Notes: a model not told the origin generated them from the sequence alone. Shown: positions 18,521 through 28,240, counted from the first letter of the stretch. The stretch is 64,000 nt of DNA from Mesohalobacter salilacus (GCA_003931895.1 RRZV01000083.1:1-64000), one strand, 5' to 3'. A program made the numbers and translations.

Positions 18521-20245
18521 TTAAATTTTCTTCCAAAATTTATAAACTACAATTGAACAAACTACACATACTAATGCTGAAAACAGAGTAGAAGTGAAGT
18601 TGCCAAAAATAGCCTGACCTATACCAAATAACAAAGCATAAACGCCTATTGTAGCTGCTAAAAATGAAATAATTTGATATCTAAAATTGTGAAATTTTGA
18701 GAGATTTTTAAATGCTTTTCGGTCAAAGGACTCTAAGGTTTCTTCTTTGCTTGGTCGTGTGATTAAACTTACGCTTACCCAAGCAACACTTGTAATAATG
18801 ACTCCGTATATGAGTTCTTCGTATTGTTGAATTTCAAACCACAGATAATCATTTTTCTTATTGATAAAAAACACCAAAGCAATTACAAATGAAACCAACA
18901 TTGCAGTAATTTCACTATACGGATTTACACGGTACCAAAACCACCTGACAATGAAGAGTAAACCTGTACCAGCACCAATTTGTAGCAATAAGTCAAAGGC
19001 GTCTTTAGCTTCTTCTAAAACAAAAGCCAATAAAGCCGATAATATCATCATGATTAAAATTGAAAAACGACCAACCAAAACTTGCTGTTTGGAAGTGGCC
19101 TCAGGTTTGATAAACCTCACATAAAAATCATTAACGATATAACTACTTCCCCAATTCAAGTGTGTAGAGATAGTGCTCATAAATGCGGCAATGAGAGAAG
19201 TGATCACAATACCAATTAAACCTGCGGGTAAAAGTTGAAGCATAGCGGCATAAGACAAATCGTTTTTAATAAATTCAGGGCTAAGGTCAGGATAAGCTTG
19301 CTGAAGGTCAACCAAATTTGGATAAATCACAATTGAAGCTAAGCCCATGATTATCCACGGCCAAGGTCTGATAGCGTAGTGCATAATATTAAAAAACAAA
19401 GTGGCTAAAGTGGCATGTTTTTCATTTTTAGCCGCCAGCATCCGTTGAACAATGTAGCCGCCTCCACCAGGTTCAGCACCTGGATACCAAACGCTCCACC
19501 ATTGCACAGCTAATGGAATAACAAGCAATGGTATATAAACTTCAGGTTGATTAAAATCGGGGAACATACTGAGCTTGTCTTGAACCTCTACGTGTTGCAT
19601 TAAATTTTGTATTCCGCCAATCTCAGGTCGATTAACAATGTAAATACTGGCCCAAATACTACCTGTCATCGCAATAATAAATTGAATAAAATCGGTGATG
19701 AGTACACCTTTTAAGCCACCTAACATAGAATAAAAAGCGGTGACACTACAGGCTATAATTAAAGATGTAGTAGCAGAAAATCCAAACAACACGTGACCAA
19801 TCTTAATTGCAGCTAAACAAACCGTTGCCATAATCACGATATTGAAAAAAACACCGAGATATAAAGCTCTAAAACCTCTTAAAAACGAAGCACTTTTGCC
19901 ACTATAGCGCAATTCGTAAAACTCTAAATCGGTTGTAATGCCAGTTCTACGCCAAAGTTTGGCATAAAAGAAAACGGTAAGCATTCCTGTAAGCAAAAAA
20001 CTCCACCAAACCCAGTTGCCACTTACACCATCTTTCCTGACAATTCCAGCGACCAAACCAGGCGTGTCGGCTGCAAAGGTTGTGGCGACCATAGATACAC
20101 CTAAAACCCACCATGGCATATTTCTACCGGATAAAAAGAAGTTAGAAGCACTTTTACCGCTAAACTTTAAGGTATAAATTCCTATTAATAAGCTAATTGC
20201 AAAAAAGCACCCAATAATTAACCAATCGATAAAAGATAAACTCAT
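18521..20245 (-). CDS. Sodium:solute symporter (SSS family)
   Basis: The 574-residue integral membrane protein shows about 13 hydrophobic segments, with an N-terminus of the LeuT-fold SSS type (SASNFFLSGRNMPWWVLG) and the diagnostic GLKGVLITDFIQF in the middle. Members couple sodium entry to uptake of sugars, amino acids, nucleosides or similar solutes; the substrate cannot be read from the sequence. It lies 5 bp behind ridA, in a minus-strand string lptD-ridA-symporter. It converges with aroE with no room for a terminator. Confidence 0.87.
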   Translation of the reverse strand: MSLSFIDWLIIGCFFAISLLIGIYTLKFSGKSASNFFLSGRNMPWWVLGVSMVATTFAADTPGLVAGIVRKDGVSGNWVWWSFLLTGMLTVFFYAKLWRRTGITTDLEFYELRYSGKSASFLRGFRALYLGVFFNIVIMATVCLAAIKIGHVLFGFSATTSLIIACSVTAFYSMLGGLKGVLITDFIQFIIAMTGSIWASIYIVNRPEIGGIQNLMQHVEVQDKLSMFPDFNQPEVYIPLLVIPLAVQWWSVWYPGAEPGGGGYIVQRMLAAKNEKHATLATLFFNIMHYAIRPWPWIIMGLASIVIYPNLVDLQQAYPDLSPEFIKNDLSYAAMLQLLPAGLIGIVITSLIAAFMSTISTHLNWGSSYIVNDFYVRFIKPEATSKQQVLVGRFSILIMMILSALLAFVLEEAKDAFDLLLQIGAGTGLLFIVRWFWYRVNPYSEITAMLVSFVIALVFFINKKNDYLWFEIQQYEELIYGVIITSVAWVSVSLITRPSKEETLESFDRKAFKNLSKFHNFRYQIISFLAATIGVYALLFGIGQAIFGNFTSTLFSALVCVVCSIVVYKFWKKI

Positions 20246-20250
20246 AGGTT

Positions 20251-20634
20251 TTAGTCTTTGCCCGCTATCAAGCTAATTTCTATATTGACATCTTTAGGAA
20301 GCTTAGCTACTTGAACGGTTTCTCTTGCTGGTGCACTGTTAGATTTAAAATATTGACTATAAATTGAATTGACAACATCAAAATCTGACATATCTTTTAA
20401 AAAAATACTGACTTTAATAACGTGTTCAAAATTTAAATTGGCTTTTTCTAAAATGGCTTTTAAATTTTTAAAGACTTGATGCGTTTCTATTTCTATAGAA
20501 TCTTGAATTAAATTACCATCCAAATCCAAAGCAATTTGTCCAGAAGTAAATAATAAATTCCCAAATTGAACAGATTGATTATAAGGTCCAATGGGTTTTG
20601 GAGCGTTATTAGAATTAATGATTTGCTTTGTCAT
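20251..20634 (-). CDS. RidA family deaminase
   Basis: The 127-residue protein is a YjgF/YER057c/UK114 family member that hydrolyses reactive enamine/imine intermediates released by PLP enzymes. It starts with the family pattern NNAPKPIGPYNQSVQFGNLLF, has TSGQIALDLDG, and near the C-terminus holds APARETVQVAKLP, which includes the substrate-binding Arg. The full length is typical. It lies 15 bp after lptD and 5 bp before the symporter gene; co-transcription with lptD is likely. It could be an Rid subfamily other than RidA proper. Confidence 0.92.
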   Translation of the reverse strand: MTKQIINSNNAPKPIGPYNQSVQFGNLLFTSGQIALDLDGNLIQDSIEIETHQVFKNLKAILEKANLNFEHVIKVSIFLKDMSDFDVVNSIYSQYFKSNSAPARETVQVAKLPKDVNIEISLIAGKD

Positions 20635-20649
20635 AGTTTATCAATTATA

Positions 20650-23376
20650 TTAATTTAGAGTACGGTCAGGTTCTCTGTTTTTATCGTATTTGATATCTCT
20701 AAAGATACCTGATTTTATACCAATAAAGAAAAACCAAGAGGTGTTGTCACCAATGGGGCGCCAGTTAAAACTGAACTGCCAGCTTTTTAAGTCTCGATTA
20801 AATCTTAATTGAGTAAAAGTAAATCCTGGATCGACCAAATCAAATCCTGAAGACGCTCCAATTGACCATCTTGGAGACAATTCAATATCTCCAGAAAACA
20901 TAATAGAGTGACTTGAGATTTCGTTTTGTCTTGCTGAATTATTGTAAGTCATAGCATATTGAAGGTTAAGTGACCAGGGAGGCTTATAATTATAAAATTC
21001 GTTATCGTCTGTTTTGGGTTCGTCTTTTTTATCCTTAGGGTTAAGGCGGTTGTTTAAGGGGTCACCACTTCCAAATAAGTCGTCAGGTCGACCACCATTT
21101 AAAAAAGTTTCATCATCTAAATTTTCTTCTTCCTCTTCATCATCATCATCTTCCCCTTTAGTAAAGTCTTTATCAGATAATCTATAACCAAAACTCACGT
21201 TAGCGCGTGTCAGTCTAAACAAACTTCCGCCGTTGTTTATATTTAAAGTATTGATACGTCTATTATTACTATCTAAAGCGTAAACATCTAATGCGCCATT
21301 AATGTTAATGTTGACTTTTTCTTCAAATAAAGGAATATTTCCCCTAACACTAATAGGACTCAGTTTTAATGAATCAGCAGCAAAGTTGTAACTCGTATTA
21401 AAACCAAGATTACTCAAGAGTTTTACCTTTTTATAAGCTTCATCACCAGTTAAAGTGGTATCTTTTTTCCTGACTTTAGCTTCAAAATCGTTGGTTAAAC
21501 CAAAAGACATGCTACTGGAAAAGTTAGGGTTTGGCGACCCAAACAATGTCCCATCAAACCTTGAAACTTCTCTAACTCTATCTGGAGCTGTACCAACACC
21601 TGGAATGTTAATCTGTTCAAAAAACTCATCAAAACCAGGGTTAATAGAGTAGGAGACATTCGGCCGCATGACGTGACGAATGGCTTTAATTTTTTTATTG
21701 TCTCCAAATTTAAACATACCATAAACTGTTGTCCCTACACTTGCAGAGGCATTATATGTTCGGTAAGAATCAAAGCCGTTAATAGTGTCACGCTGTATAG
21801 TTTGTGTTTCTTCATCAAAAAAGGGATCAAAGGTTTTAAATACCCAAGTTTCTTGATAATTTACACTAGTTGATACACTAAAATGATCAAAAACTTTAAA
21901 GTTGGTAGTTACAGGAATGCTATGTTGAAGTCCAGCATTCATATCTTCAAACATTTGAGGTTTAAAGAATAATGAGTCGGTAGTCTGTATGCGGTTTTCT
22001 CCTCTCAAATTATATTGAAGGTTTATATTTTCAATAGCCCCTTTTTTGGCTCTAAATTCAGGTTCGAATGGATAAACACGGTTGATACTAAACTGTAAAG
22101 TTGGTAATGTCATATTAATCTGCTCGGTATTAGTATTTTGGCTGTGTGTTGCAGAAATATTTAAATTCATACCTGGCTCACCTTCAAATGTTTTAGAATA
22201 AGAAATTGATGAGTTAAATGAATTGTTTAAGAAATTACCAGTATTCACTTGATTAATAGATTGTCTAAAAAACTGACTTGAACCTACATTTACTGAAGCT
22301 GAAAACCTAGAACTCGGATTAGCTTTTTGATCTTGATTATGATTCCACCTAAAATTAAAAATTTGTTGTTCAGAAAAATTAGGAAAACCTCGTTCTTCAA
22401 TAAACAATTTTTCAAACCTTAAACTAACTCGACCACCAAACTTGTACCTCAAGGCATAATTTGAATCAAAACGAAGTCCATAACTTCCATTAGAATAAAT
22501 ATCACCAAGTACTTTTAAATCAACATAATCGTTAATGGCAAAATAGTATCCACCATTTTGAAGACCAAACCCACGATTTCTATTATCAGCAAAGGACGGT
22601 ATAATAAAACCAGAGGATTGTTTATCTGCTAAGGGAAAAAAACCATACGGCAAGCCCAAAGGAGTAGGAACATCTGCTATATACATATTGACCAAGCCTG
22701 TAACCACCTTTTTGTCAGGGACAAATTTTATTTTACGAGCTAAAAAATAATATTCAGGATTATCCACATCTTCAGAGGTAGTAAACTTAGCATTACGCAT
22801 ATAGTAAACCGAATCGTTGACCCGTTTTGACGCTTCGGCTATGATGTTAAGTTCACCATCTTTAGTTCTTGAATTATAGATTAGAGCTTTTTTGGTTTTG
22901 TAATTAAAAAATATACTATCTGGCTCGACTACATTACTCCCTTGCTTAAATACTGGTCGCTGCGTATAACCTGTAGAGTCTTTAATTCCAGCAGCAAAGA
23001 CATTGTCGTTATTATTGTTTAAAATTATAATCCCAGCTGTCAGTTCAATATCACCATATACTATTTTAGCTTTGTCATAAAGATACATTTTGTTTTCTAC
23101 CCTTGACATACGTTGATATCCTGCAGCTTCTTTTTTTACAATGTCAGTAAGCGCCGCCTTGTTTACAGTATCTGTTTTGACGCTATCTTTAACCGTAACA
23201 GGCTTTAGCTTAATAATATCATCAGATCCAAAACTTAAAGTGTCTTTTTGAATAACACCCTTCTTTAGAAGGCTATCAGGTGTTGATGGTAAGGGGTTTT
23301 TATCAATCTGGGCATGAATATTGAAGCTTAAGCCAATACAAATGCATAAAAGTATATGTAGTATTCTTGCCTGCAA
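20650..23376 (-). CDS. lptD: LPS-assembly outer-membrane protein LptD
   Basis: The 908-residue protein has a signal peptide ending NIHAQ, a periplasmic OstA/LptA-like domain (about 95-230, containing IVYGDIELTAG) and a large beta-barrel carrying YGFFPLADKQSSGFIIPSF at its entrance. It would insert lipopolysaccharide into the outer leaflet. An acidic low-complexity insertion (GEDDDDEEEEENLDDE and following residues, 21004-21170) interrupts the barrel. The start codon is TTG: a stop lies two codons upstream and no ATG precedes the signal peptide. Bacteroidetes LptD barrels diverge strongly from E. coli, so the call rests on the N-terminal domain, size and barrel character. Confidence 0.87.
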   Translation of the reverse strand: MQARILHILLCICIGLSFNIHAQIDKNPLPSTPDSLLKKGVIQKDTLSFGSDDIIKLKPVTVKDSVKTDTVNKAALTDIVKKEAAGYQRMSRVENKMYLYDKAKIVYGDIELTAGIIILNNNNDNVFAAGIKDSTGYTQRPVFKQGSNVVEPDSIFFNYKTKKALIYNSRTKDGELNIIAEASKRVNDSVYYMRNAKFTTSEDVDNPEYYFLARKIKFVPDKKVVTGLVNMYIADVPTPLGLPYGFFPLADKQSSGFIIPSFADNRNRGFGLQNGGYYFAINDYVDLKVLGDIYSNGSYGLRFDSNYALRYKFGGRVSLRFEKLFIEERGFPNFSEQQIFNFRWNHNQDQKANPSSRFSASVNVGSSQFFRQSINQVNTGNFLNNSFNSSISYSKTFEGEPGMNLNISATHSQNTNTEQINMTLPTLQFSINRVYPFEPEFRAKKGAIENINLQYNLRGENRIQTTDSLFFKPQMFEDMNAGLQHSIPVTTNFKVFDHFSVSTSVNYQETWVFKTFDPFFDEETQTIQRDTINGFDSYRTYNASASVGTTVYGMFKFGDNKKIKAIRHVMRPNVSYSINPGFDEFFEQINIPGVGTAPDRVREVSRFDGTLFGSPNPNFSSSMSFGLTNDFEAKVRKKDTTLTGDEAYKKVKLLSNLGFNTSYNFAADSLKLSPISVRGNIPLFEEKVNININGALDVYALDSNNRRINTLNINNGGSLFRLTRANVSFGYRLSDKDFTKGEDDDDEEEEENLDDETFLNGGRPDDLFGSGDPLNNRLNPKDKKDEPKTDDNEFYNYKPPWSLNLQYAMTYNNSARQNEISSHSIMFSGDIELSPRWSIGASSGFDLVDPGFTFTQLRFNRDLKSWQFSFNWRPIGDNTSWFFFIGIKSGIFRDIKYDKNREPDRTLN

Positions 23377-23388
23377 GATTTATAGTCG

Positions 23389-23396
23389 TATTTTTG
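23389..23396 (+). promoter_or_regulatory. -7 box for the amidase operon
   Basis: TATTTTTG matches TAnnTTTG on the plus strand. It predicts transcription from about 23402 and a leader of about 40 nt before the amidase ATG. Confidence 0.55.
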
Positions 23397-23423
23397 TTTT
23401 TAAGACATAGTTATAAAAACCGT

Positions 23424-23431
23424 CAAAATTA
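23424..23431 (-). promoter_or_regulatory. -7 box for lptD
   Basis: On the minus strand this reads TAATTTTG, an exact TAnnTTTG match, predicting a start near 23418. It overlaps the amidase leader, so the two divergent promoters face each other across about 28 bp. Confidence 0.5.
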
Positions 23432-23442
23432 CATATTATTAA

Positions 23443-24585
23443 ATGAATAGGTTACAAAAATTAAAATTAAAGCTTCAAAGTCTATTAAACAGAAAACTTA
23501 AGCTTTATAGCTTTATTGTTATTTTAAGTGTTTTTAATAGTTTTAATGTACATAGCCAGTCTCAAGGAGACTTTAAAGTTGTTATTGATGCTGGACATGG
23601 TGGTAAAGATACAGGAACTCACGGTTACGGAATTAACGAGAAAGACGTCGTACTAGATGTCGCACTAAAAGTGGGCAAAAAACTAAAAACCCAGAAGGAT
23701 ATAAAGCTGATTTACACCCGTAAAAAAGATGTGTTTATTGGCTTAAACGAAAGGGCAGAAATTGGTAATAAAGCTAAGGCAGATTTGTTTATTTCTATTC
23801 ACTGTAACGGTGTTAGCAGTAGTTCACCCTATGGTAGTGAGACTTTTGTTTTGGGGCTTCACCGAAATCAAGACAATCTGGAAGTCGCTATGAAAGAAAA
23901 TCAAGTCATAGAGTTAGAGGAAAACTACGAAGAAAAATATGGGGGGTTCGATCCTAAATCACCAGAATCGTACATTGGATTTAGCTTAATGCAAGAAGAA
24001 TATCTAGACCAAAGTATTTTGTTTGCAGACTATATTCAAAAAAACTTTACGCAACGGTTAAAACGAAAAAATCGAGGAGTAAAGCAAGCAGGATTTTTAG
24101 TTTTAAGAGAAACCTACATGCCTAGTGTGTTGATAGAATTAGGCTTTTTATCAAATAAAAACGAAAACAATTTTTTAAAATCAGAAAAAGGTCAGTTGCA
24201 TTTGGCCGAACAGATCAGTCAAGCCATAATTAATTATAAAAATGCGCTTCATATTGAGAGCGAAGATGAATTAATAACATCATCTGGAATTCAAAAAAAC
24301 CAAGATACAAATGACGTCTATAAAGCTACTTTTTATGTTCAAATAGCTGCTGCCAAAAGAAAAATTAAAGAGAATCCAGAAAATTTTAGAGGTTTAGAGC
24401 CTATTTACAGAGTTAAAGAAGGTGATTTATACAAATACAGATACGCGCAATCACACTCTCATAAGTATATACAAAACAAGCTGTTAGAAGCAAAAAATAA
24501 AGGCTATAAAGGCGCATTTATCACCGCATATTTAGGGGAGCAGAAAATTAGTATTGAACAAGCCCTTAAAACCCAAATCAAATAA
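23443..24585 (+). CDS. N-acetylmuramoyl-L-alanine amidase (Amidase_3)
   Basis: The 380-residue enzyme cleaves the bond between MurNAc and the stem peptide in peptidoglycan. After an N-terminal signal/anchor (about residues 22-38) comes the Amidase_3 domain with VVIDAGHGGKDTGTHG (zinc His), NERAEIGNKAKADLFISIHCNG (second zinc His), and PSVLIELGFLSNKNEN with the catalytic Glu. The last 100 residues resemble an SPOR-like segment (YKATFYVQIAAAKRKI) that could bind denuded glycan. It heads an operon with the MCE protein and is divergent from lptD, so this is an envelope locus. Confidence 0.93.
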   Translation: MNRLQKLKLKLQSLLNRKLKLYSFIVILSVFNSFNVHSQSQGDFKVVIDAGHGGKDTGTHGYGINEKDVVLDVALKVGKKLKTQKDIKLIYTRKKDVFIGLNERAEIGNKAKADLFISIHCNGVSSSSPYGSETFVLGLHRNQDNLEVAMKENQVIELEENYEEKYGGFDPKSPESYIGFSLMQEEYLDQSILFADYIQKNFTQRLKRKNRGVKQAGFLVLRETYMPSVLIELGFLSNKNENNFLKSEKGQLHLAEQISQAIINYKNALHIESEDELITSSGIQKNQDTNDVYKATFYVQIAAAKRKIKENPENFRGLEPIYRVKEGDLYKYRYAQSHSHKYIQNKLLEAKNKGYKGAFITAYLGEQKISIEQALKTQIK

Positions 24586-24615
24586 TTATTTTTACCCTAA
24601 TTAAATTAATTGCCT

Positions 24616-25563
24616 GTGAAAATTTCTAAAGAATTAAGAGTCGGTCTGATGGCTATTGTAGCTATAGCTTTACTTATATTTGGTTACAATTTTTTAAAAG
24701 GAAAAAACCTACTAGAAGACTCAAGAACGTTTTATGCTGTATATGACCAAGTTGAAGGCTTGAGCCCATCTTCTGGAGTAACTATTAATGGTCTTCAAAT
24801 AGGCTCTGTGACTAACATTAAAATTAGAAAGGATGCTAAATTGGTGGTCACGATGAATATTAAAAATAATTTTCCTTTTTCAAAAACAAGTATTGCCGAA
24901 ATATACGGTGGTGACTTAATTGGCGGTAAATCTATAGCAATAGTCCCTGATTTTAAAAATCAAACACAAGCTATATCCGGCGATACGCTTCAAGGCGAAA
25001 TAGAAGCCGGTTTATTAGAATTAGTAAACAACCAGTTGGCGCCACTTCAAACCAAAGTGGAAAGCGTTGTATCAAGTGTAGATACTTTAGTGCGTTCTGT
25101 TAACTATGTTTTAGACATAGGGACAAGAGAATCTATTAAAAAATCCATTAACGACTTTAATAAAACAGTTAAACACCTAAATTCAACTGCTGAAAATGTA
25201 GATTTTGTCTTGACTGAAAATCTTGAGGGTATTCAAAAAACCATTCGAAATGCTGCCGATACGTCCGAAAAATTAAAGCAATTTTCTGACACCTTATCAA
25301 AAGTAGAACTCGGTAAAATGGTAAACAATATTAATACAACAATTGCTAGCATAAATAATATTACGCAAAAAATTAATGAAGGCGATGGAAGTTTAGGCAA
25401 GCTCATGAACGACGATAAACTTTATGTCAATCTTGAAAAGGCATCAAAACAGCTTGAAGAATTACTTCAAGACATCAAACTCAACCCTAAACGATATATG
25501 CATTTTTCAGTCTTTGGCAAAAAGAACAAAGAATATGTAGAACCTGAAAATCGAGATCAATAA
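24616..25563 (+). CDS. MCE/MlaD family lipid transport protein
   Basis: The protein of about 315 residues has one N-terminal membrane anchor (VGLMAIVAIALLIFGYNFLKG) followed directly by an MCE domain (YDQVEGLSPSSGVTINGLQIGSV) and a long helical C-terminus. MlaD-type proteins form hexameric rings in the inner membrane that move phospholipids between membranes. There is no ATG: GTG at 24616 gives VKISKELRVGL, matching the usual MKI-x-KE start, and TTG at 24610 is the alternative. Its stop overlaps the next start. The partner ATPase and permease are not in this window. Confidence 0.87.
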   Translation: MKISKELRVGLMAIVAIALLIFGYNFLKGKNLLEDSRTFYAVYDQVEGLSPSSGVTINGLQIGSVTNIKIRKDAKLVVTMNIKNNFPFSKTSIAEIYGGDLIGGKSIAIVPDFKNQTQAISGDTLQGEIEAGLLELVNNQLAPLQTKVESVVSSVDTLVRSVNYVLDIGTRESIKKSINDFNKTVKHLNSTAENVDFVLTENLEGIQKTIRNAADTSEKLKQFSDTLSKVELGKMVNNINTTIASINNITQKINEGDGSLGKLMNDDKLYVNLEKASKQLEELLQDIKLNPKRYMHFSVFGKKNKEYVEPENRDQ

Positions 25564-26891
25564 TGATGGCTTATTTACCGCAAATACTTTTTATCATAGC
25601 TTTAGGGTTTTCTATTTGGTTTTTTACTCGTAATGTCAAGAGATTAAGAAGAAACATACTTTTAGGTAAAAATACAGATAAGAGCGACCAAAGGCCTAAA
25701 AGATTGAAGAAAATGCTAAGGGTTGCACTCGGCCAATCTAAAATGGTCACTCGACCTATTGCAGGGTTTTTACACGTTTTGGTGTATGTAGGATTTGTGA
25801 TAATCAATATTGAAGTTTTAGAAATTATTATTGATGGTGTTTTAGGAACGCATCGTATCTTTTCATTTTTAGGCCCAGTTTATGATGTTTTAATTGGAAG
25901 TTTTGAGATTTTAGCTCTTCTTGTTTTAATAAGTGTGATTTTATTTTGGACACGACGTAATATTTCAAAAATTAAACGCTTTTGGTCTAAAGAAATGACC
26001 TCATGGCCTAAGAATGATGCCAATAATATACTGTACTTTGAAGTGGTTTTAATGGTTTTGTTTTTAACCATGAATGCCACAGATTATCAATTGCAATTAA
26101 ATAATGCTGCACATTATAACCAAGCCGGTACTTTTCCTATAAGTCAGTTTTTATTGCCCATGTTTGATGGCCTTTCAAATGCAACACTTATCGTAATCGA
26201 ACGTTCGGCATGGTGGCTACATATTCTCGGTATCTTTTTCTTTCTCAATTATTTATACTACTCTAAACATTTACATATTTTATTGGCGTTTCCAAATGTT
26301 TACTATTCTAGATTGAATCCTCAAGGCCAGTTTAGTCATAACGAAACTGTAGCCAATGAAGTTAAAATGATGATGGACCCCGAAGCTGACCCTTATGCCG
26401 CTCCAGAAGAAGGAGAAGAGGATATGCCAGAAAAATTTGGAGCAAGTGATGCTACGGATTTAAATTGGTTTCAGCTTTTGAGTGCTTACACATGTACTGA
26501 ATGTGGTCGATGTACATCTGAGTGTCCAGCTAATCAAACAGGAAAAAAATTATCGCCACGAAAAATAATGATGGATACCCGAGATCGACTGGAAGAAATA
26601 GGGGAGAACATTAATAAAAACGGCGAATTTAAACCCGATGACAAACAACTTTTAGACGATTATATTAGTCGAGAAGAATTATGGGCTTGTACAACTTGCA
26701 ATGCATGTGTTGAAGCTTGTCCTGTTGGAATTGATCCGCTATCTATCATCATGGATATGAGACAATATTTAGTGATGGAGGAAAGTGCTGCTCCAGTGGA
26801 ATTAAATAACGCTATGACCAATATAGAAAACAATGCCGCTCCTTGGCCGTATAACCAACAAGACCGATTAAATTGGGTTCAAGAAAACTAA
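25563..26891 (+). CDS. Membrane-bound 4Fe-4S dicluster (heterodisulfide reductase-like) protein
   Basis: The 442-residue protein has about five membrane segments in the first 240 residues, followed by a soluble ferredoxin-like domain. Two cluster motifs are visible: C311-x2-C314-x2-C317-x3-C321-P and C376-x2-C379-x2-C382-x3-C386-P. This combination matches the HdrC/GlpC-like iron-sulfur oxidoreductases that pass electrons between the quinone pool and a CCG-domain partner, here the product of 27346-28143. Donor and acceptor are unknown. The ATG overlaps the end of the MCE gene by one base, and the operon layout argues that it is expressed with the envelope genes. Confidence 0.87.
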   Translation: MMAYLPQILFIIALGFSIWFFTRNVKRLRRNILLGKNTDKSDQRPKRLKKMLRVALGQSKMVTRPIAGFLHVLVYVGFVIINIEVLEIIIDGVLGTHRIFSFLGPVYDVLIGSFEILALLVLISVILFWTRRNISKIKRFWSKEMTSWPKNDANNILYFEVVLMVLFLTMNATDYQLQLNNAAHYNQAGTFPISQFLLPMFDGLSNATLIVIERSAWWLHILGIFFFLNYLYYSKHLHILLAFPNVYYSRLNPQGQFSHNETVANEVKMMMDPEADPYAAPEEGEEDMPEKFGASDATDLNWFQLLSAYTCTECGRCTSECPANQTGKKLSPRKIMMDTRDRLEEIGENINKNGEFKPDDKQLLDDYISREELWACTTCNACVEACPVGIDPLSIIMDMRQYLVMEESAAPVELNNAMTNIENNAAPWPYNQQDRLNWVQEN

Positions 26892-26908
26892 CCAAAAATT
26901 ATTTTCTT

Positions 26909-27346
26909 ATGTCTGAAAAAACTAAGAACGACAAATTTTTACAAGAAACTTTAGATGGAGATAAGCATATAAGTCCAATGTTACCCGACCATATCAAAAA
27001 TTATTTAATTGATATTGATGGAACCATAACTGAAGATGTGCCTAATGAAGAACCTGAGCGAATGGCAACCTGTGAGCCTTTTCCCGACGCGCTTAAAACA
27101 TTAAACAAATGGTATGATGGTGGTCATCGCATCTGCTTCTTCACCTCAAGAACAGAAGATCATAGAGAAGTCACTGAACAATGGCTACAAAAACACGGGT
27201 TTAAATATCACAGCTTATTGATGGGTAAACCTCGCGGAGGAAATTACCACTGGATTGACAACCACTTAGTCAAAGCCACGCGTTACAAAGGAAAGTTTAC
27301 AGATTTAGTAATGAAAAATGTCAACATACAAGTCTTTAAAGATTAA
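26909..27346 (+). CDS. HAD-like phosphatase family protein
   Basis: The protein of 145 residues has the HAD motif I, LIDIDGTI (33-40, nucleophile D35 and D37), a motif II-like FFTSRTEDHREV, and a later segment GNYHWIDNHLVKATRYKG that could supply the acidic motif IV, with WIDN. The size and lack of a large cap resemble small sugar-phosphate phosphatases; homologues are sometimes labelled phosphoheptose isomerase without basis that I can see. It is wedged between the two iron-sulfur genes and overlaps the next start by one base. The upstream in-frame ATG at 26873 lies inside the preceding gene; 26909 is the better start. Confidence 0.75.
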   Translation: MSEKTKNDKFLQETLDGDKHISPMLPDHIKNYLIDIDGTITEDVPNEEPERMATCEPFPDALKTLNKWYDGGHRICFFTSRTEDHREVTEQWLQKHGFKYHSLLMGKPRGGNYHWIDNHLVKATRYKGKFTDLVMKNVNIQVFKD

Positions 27347-28143
27347 TGGATATGAGTGAAAATTTAAAAGTACCAACAATGGCAGGCCTTATGGCAGAAG
27401 GCAAACAACCCGAAGTTTTGTTTTGGGTGGGTTGTGCTGGAAGTTTTGATGATAGAGCTAAAAAAATCACAAAAGCTTTTGTAAAAATACTCAACAAAAT
27501 AAATATAGATTTTGCAGTTCTCGGAACTGAAGAGAGCTGTACAGGCGACCCTGCTAAACGTGCTGGTAATGAGTTTTTGTTTCAAATGCAAGCAGCAACA
27601 AATATTGAAGTTTTAAACGGATACGATGTCAAAAAAATAGTGACAACATGCCCGCACTGCTTTAATACCATTAAAAATGAATATCCCGCTTTAGGAGGTA
27701 ATTATGATGTTGTTCATCACACACAATTCTTAAAACAACTTCTCGATGAAGGTAAACTAAAAATTGAAGGTGGTGAATTTAAAGGTAAGCGTATCACTTA
27801 CCACGATCCATGCTATTTAGGGCGAGCTAATGGAGAATACGAAGCGCCACGCGAACTTTTACGCAAACTTGATGTTGAACTCGTTGAAATGAAAAGCTGT
27901 AAAAGCAGAGGCTTGTGTTGTGGTGCAGGTGGAGCACAAATGTTTAAAGATGCTGAGCCTGGTAATAAAGAGGTTAATATTCACCGAACTGAAGAAGCTT
28001 TAGAAACTCAGCCCGAAGCTATTGCTGCAGGTTGTCCATTTTGTAATACCATGATGACCGATGGCGTTAAAAATAAAGACAAACAAGACAGCATAAAAGT
28101 ATACGATGTTGTAGAAATGCTCTCCGACGCAGTCGATTTATAA
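27346..28143 (+). CDS. CCG-domain (Fe-S)-binding protein, heterodisulfide reductase HdrB/GlpC-like
   Basis: The 265-residue protein contains two cysteine-rich CCG modules: TCPHCFNTIKNEYPALGG with YHDPCYLGRANG, and CKSRGLCCGAGG with AAGCPFCNT. In HdrB and relatives such modules hold a noncubane [4Fe-4S] cluster that handles disulfide or radical chemistry. It lacks membrane segments and probably docks on the membrane Fe-S protein encoded two genes upstream. ATG 27346 overlaps the stop of the HAD gene (TAATG); a second Met at residue 3 is possible. It is the last gene in the amidase operon before a 97 bp gap. Confidence 0.88.
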   Translation: MDMSENLKVPTMAGLMAEGKQPEVLFWVGCAGSFDDRAKKITKAFVKILNKINIDFAVLGTEESCTGDPAKRAGNEFLFQMQAATNIEVLNGYDVKKIVTTCPHCFNTIKNEYPALGGNYDVVHHTQFLKQLLDEGKLKIEGGEFKGKRITYHDPCYLGRANGEYEAPRELLRKLDVELVEMKSCKSRGLCCGAGGAQMFKDAEPGNKEVNIHRTEEALETQPEAIAAGCPFCNTMMTDGVKNKDKQDSIKVYDVVEMLSDAVDL

Positions 28144-28240
28144 GGTTTATTAGGTTTAATGGTTTAAAATTGGTTTGTTTTCTTGAACAATTCTCTAATT
28201 AAATTTTTTTTCTTAAATTTATAGTAAATTCATTGTTAGC

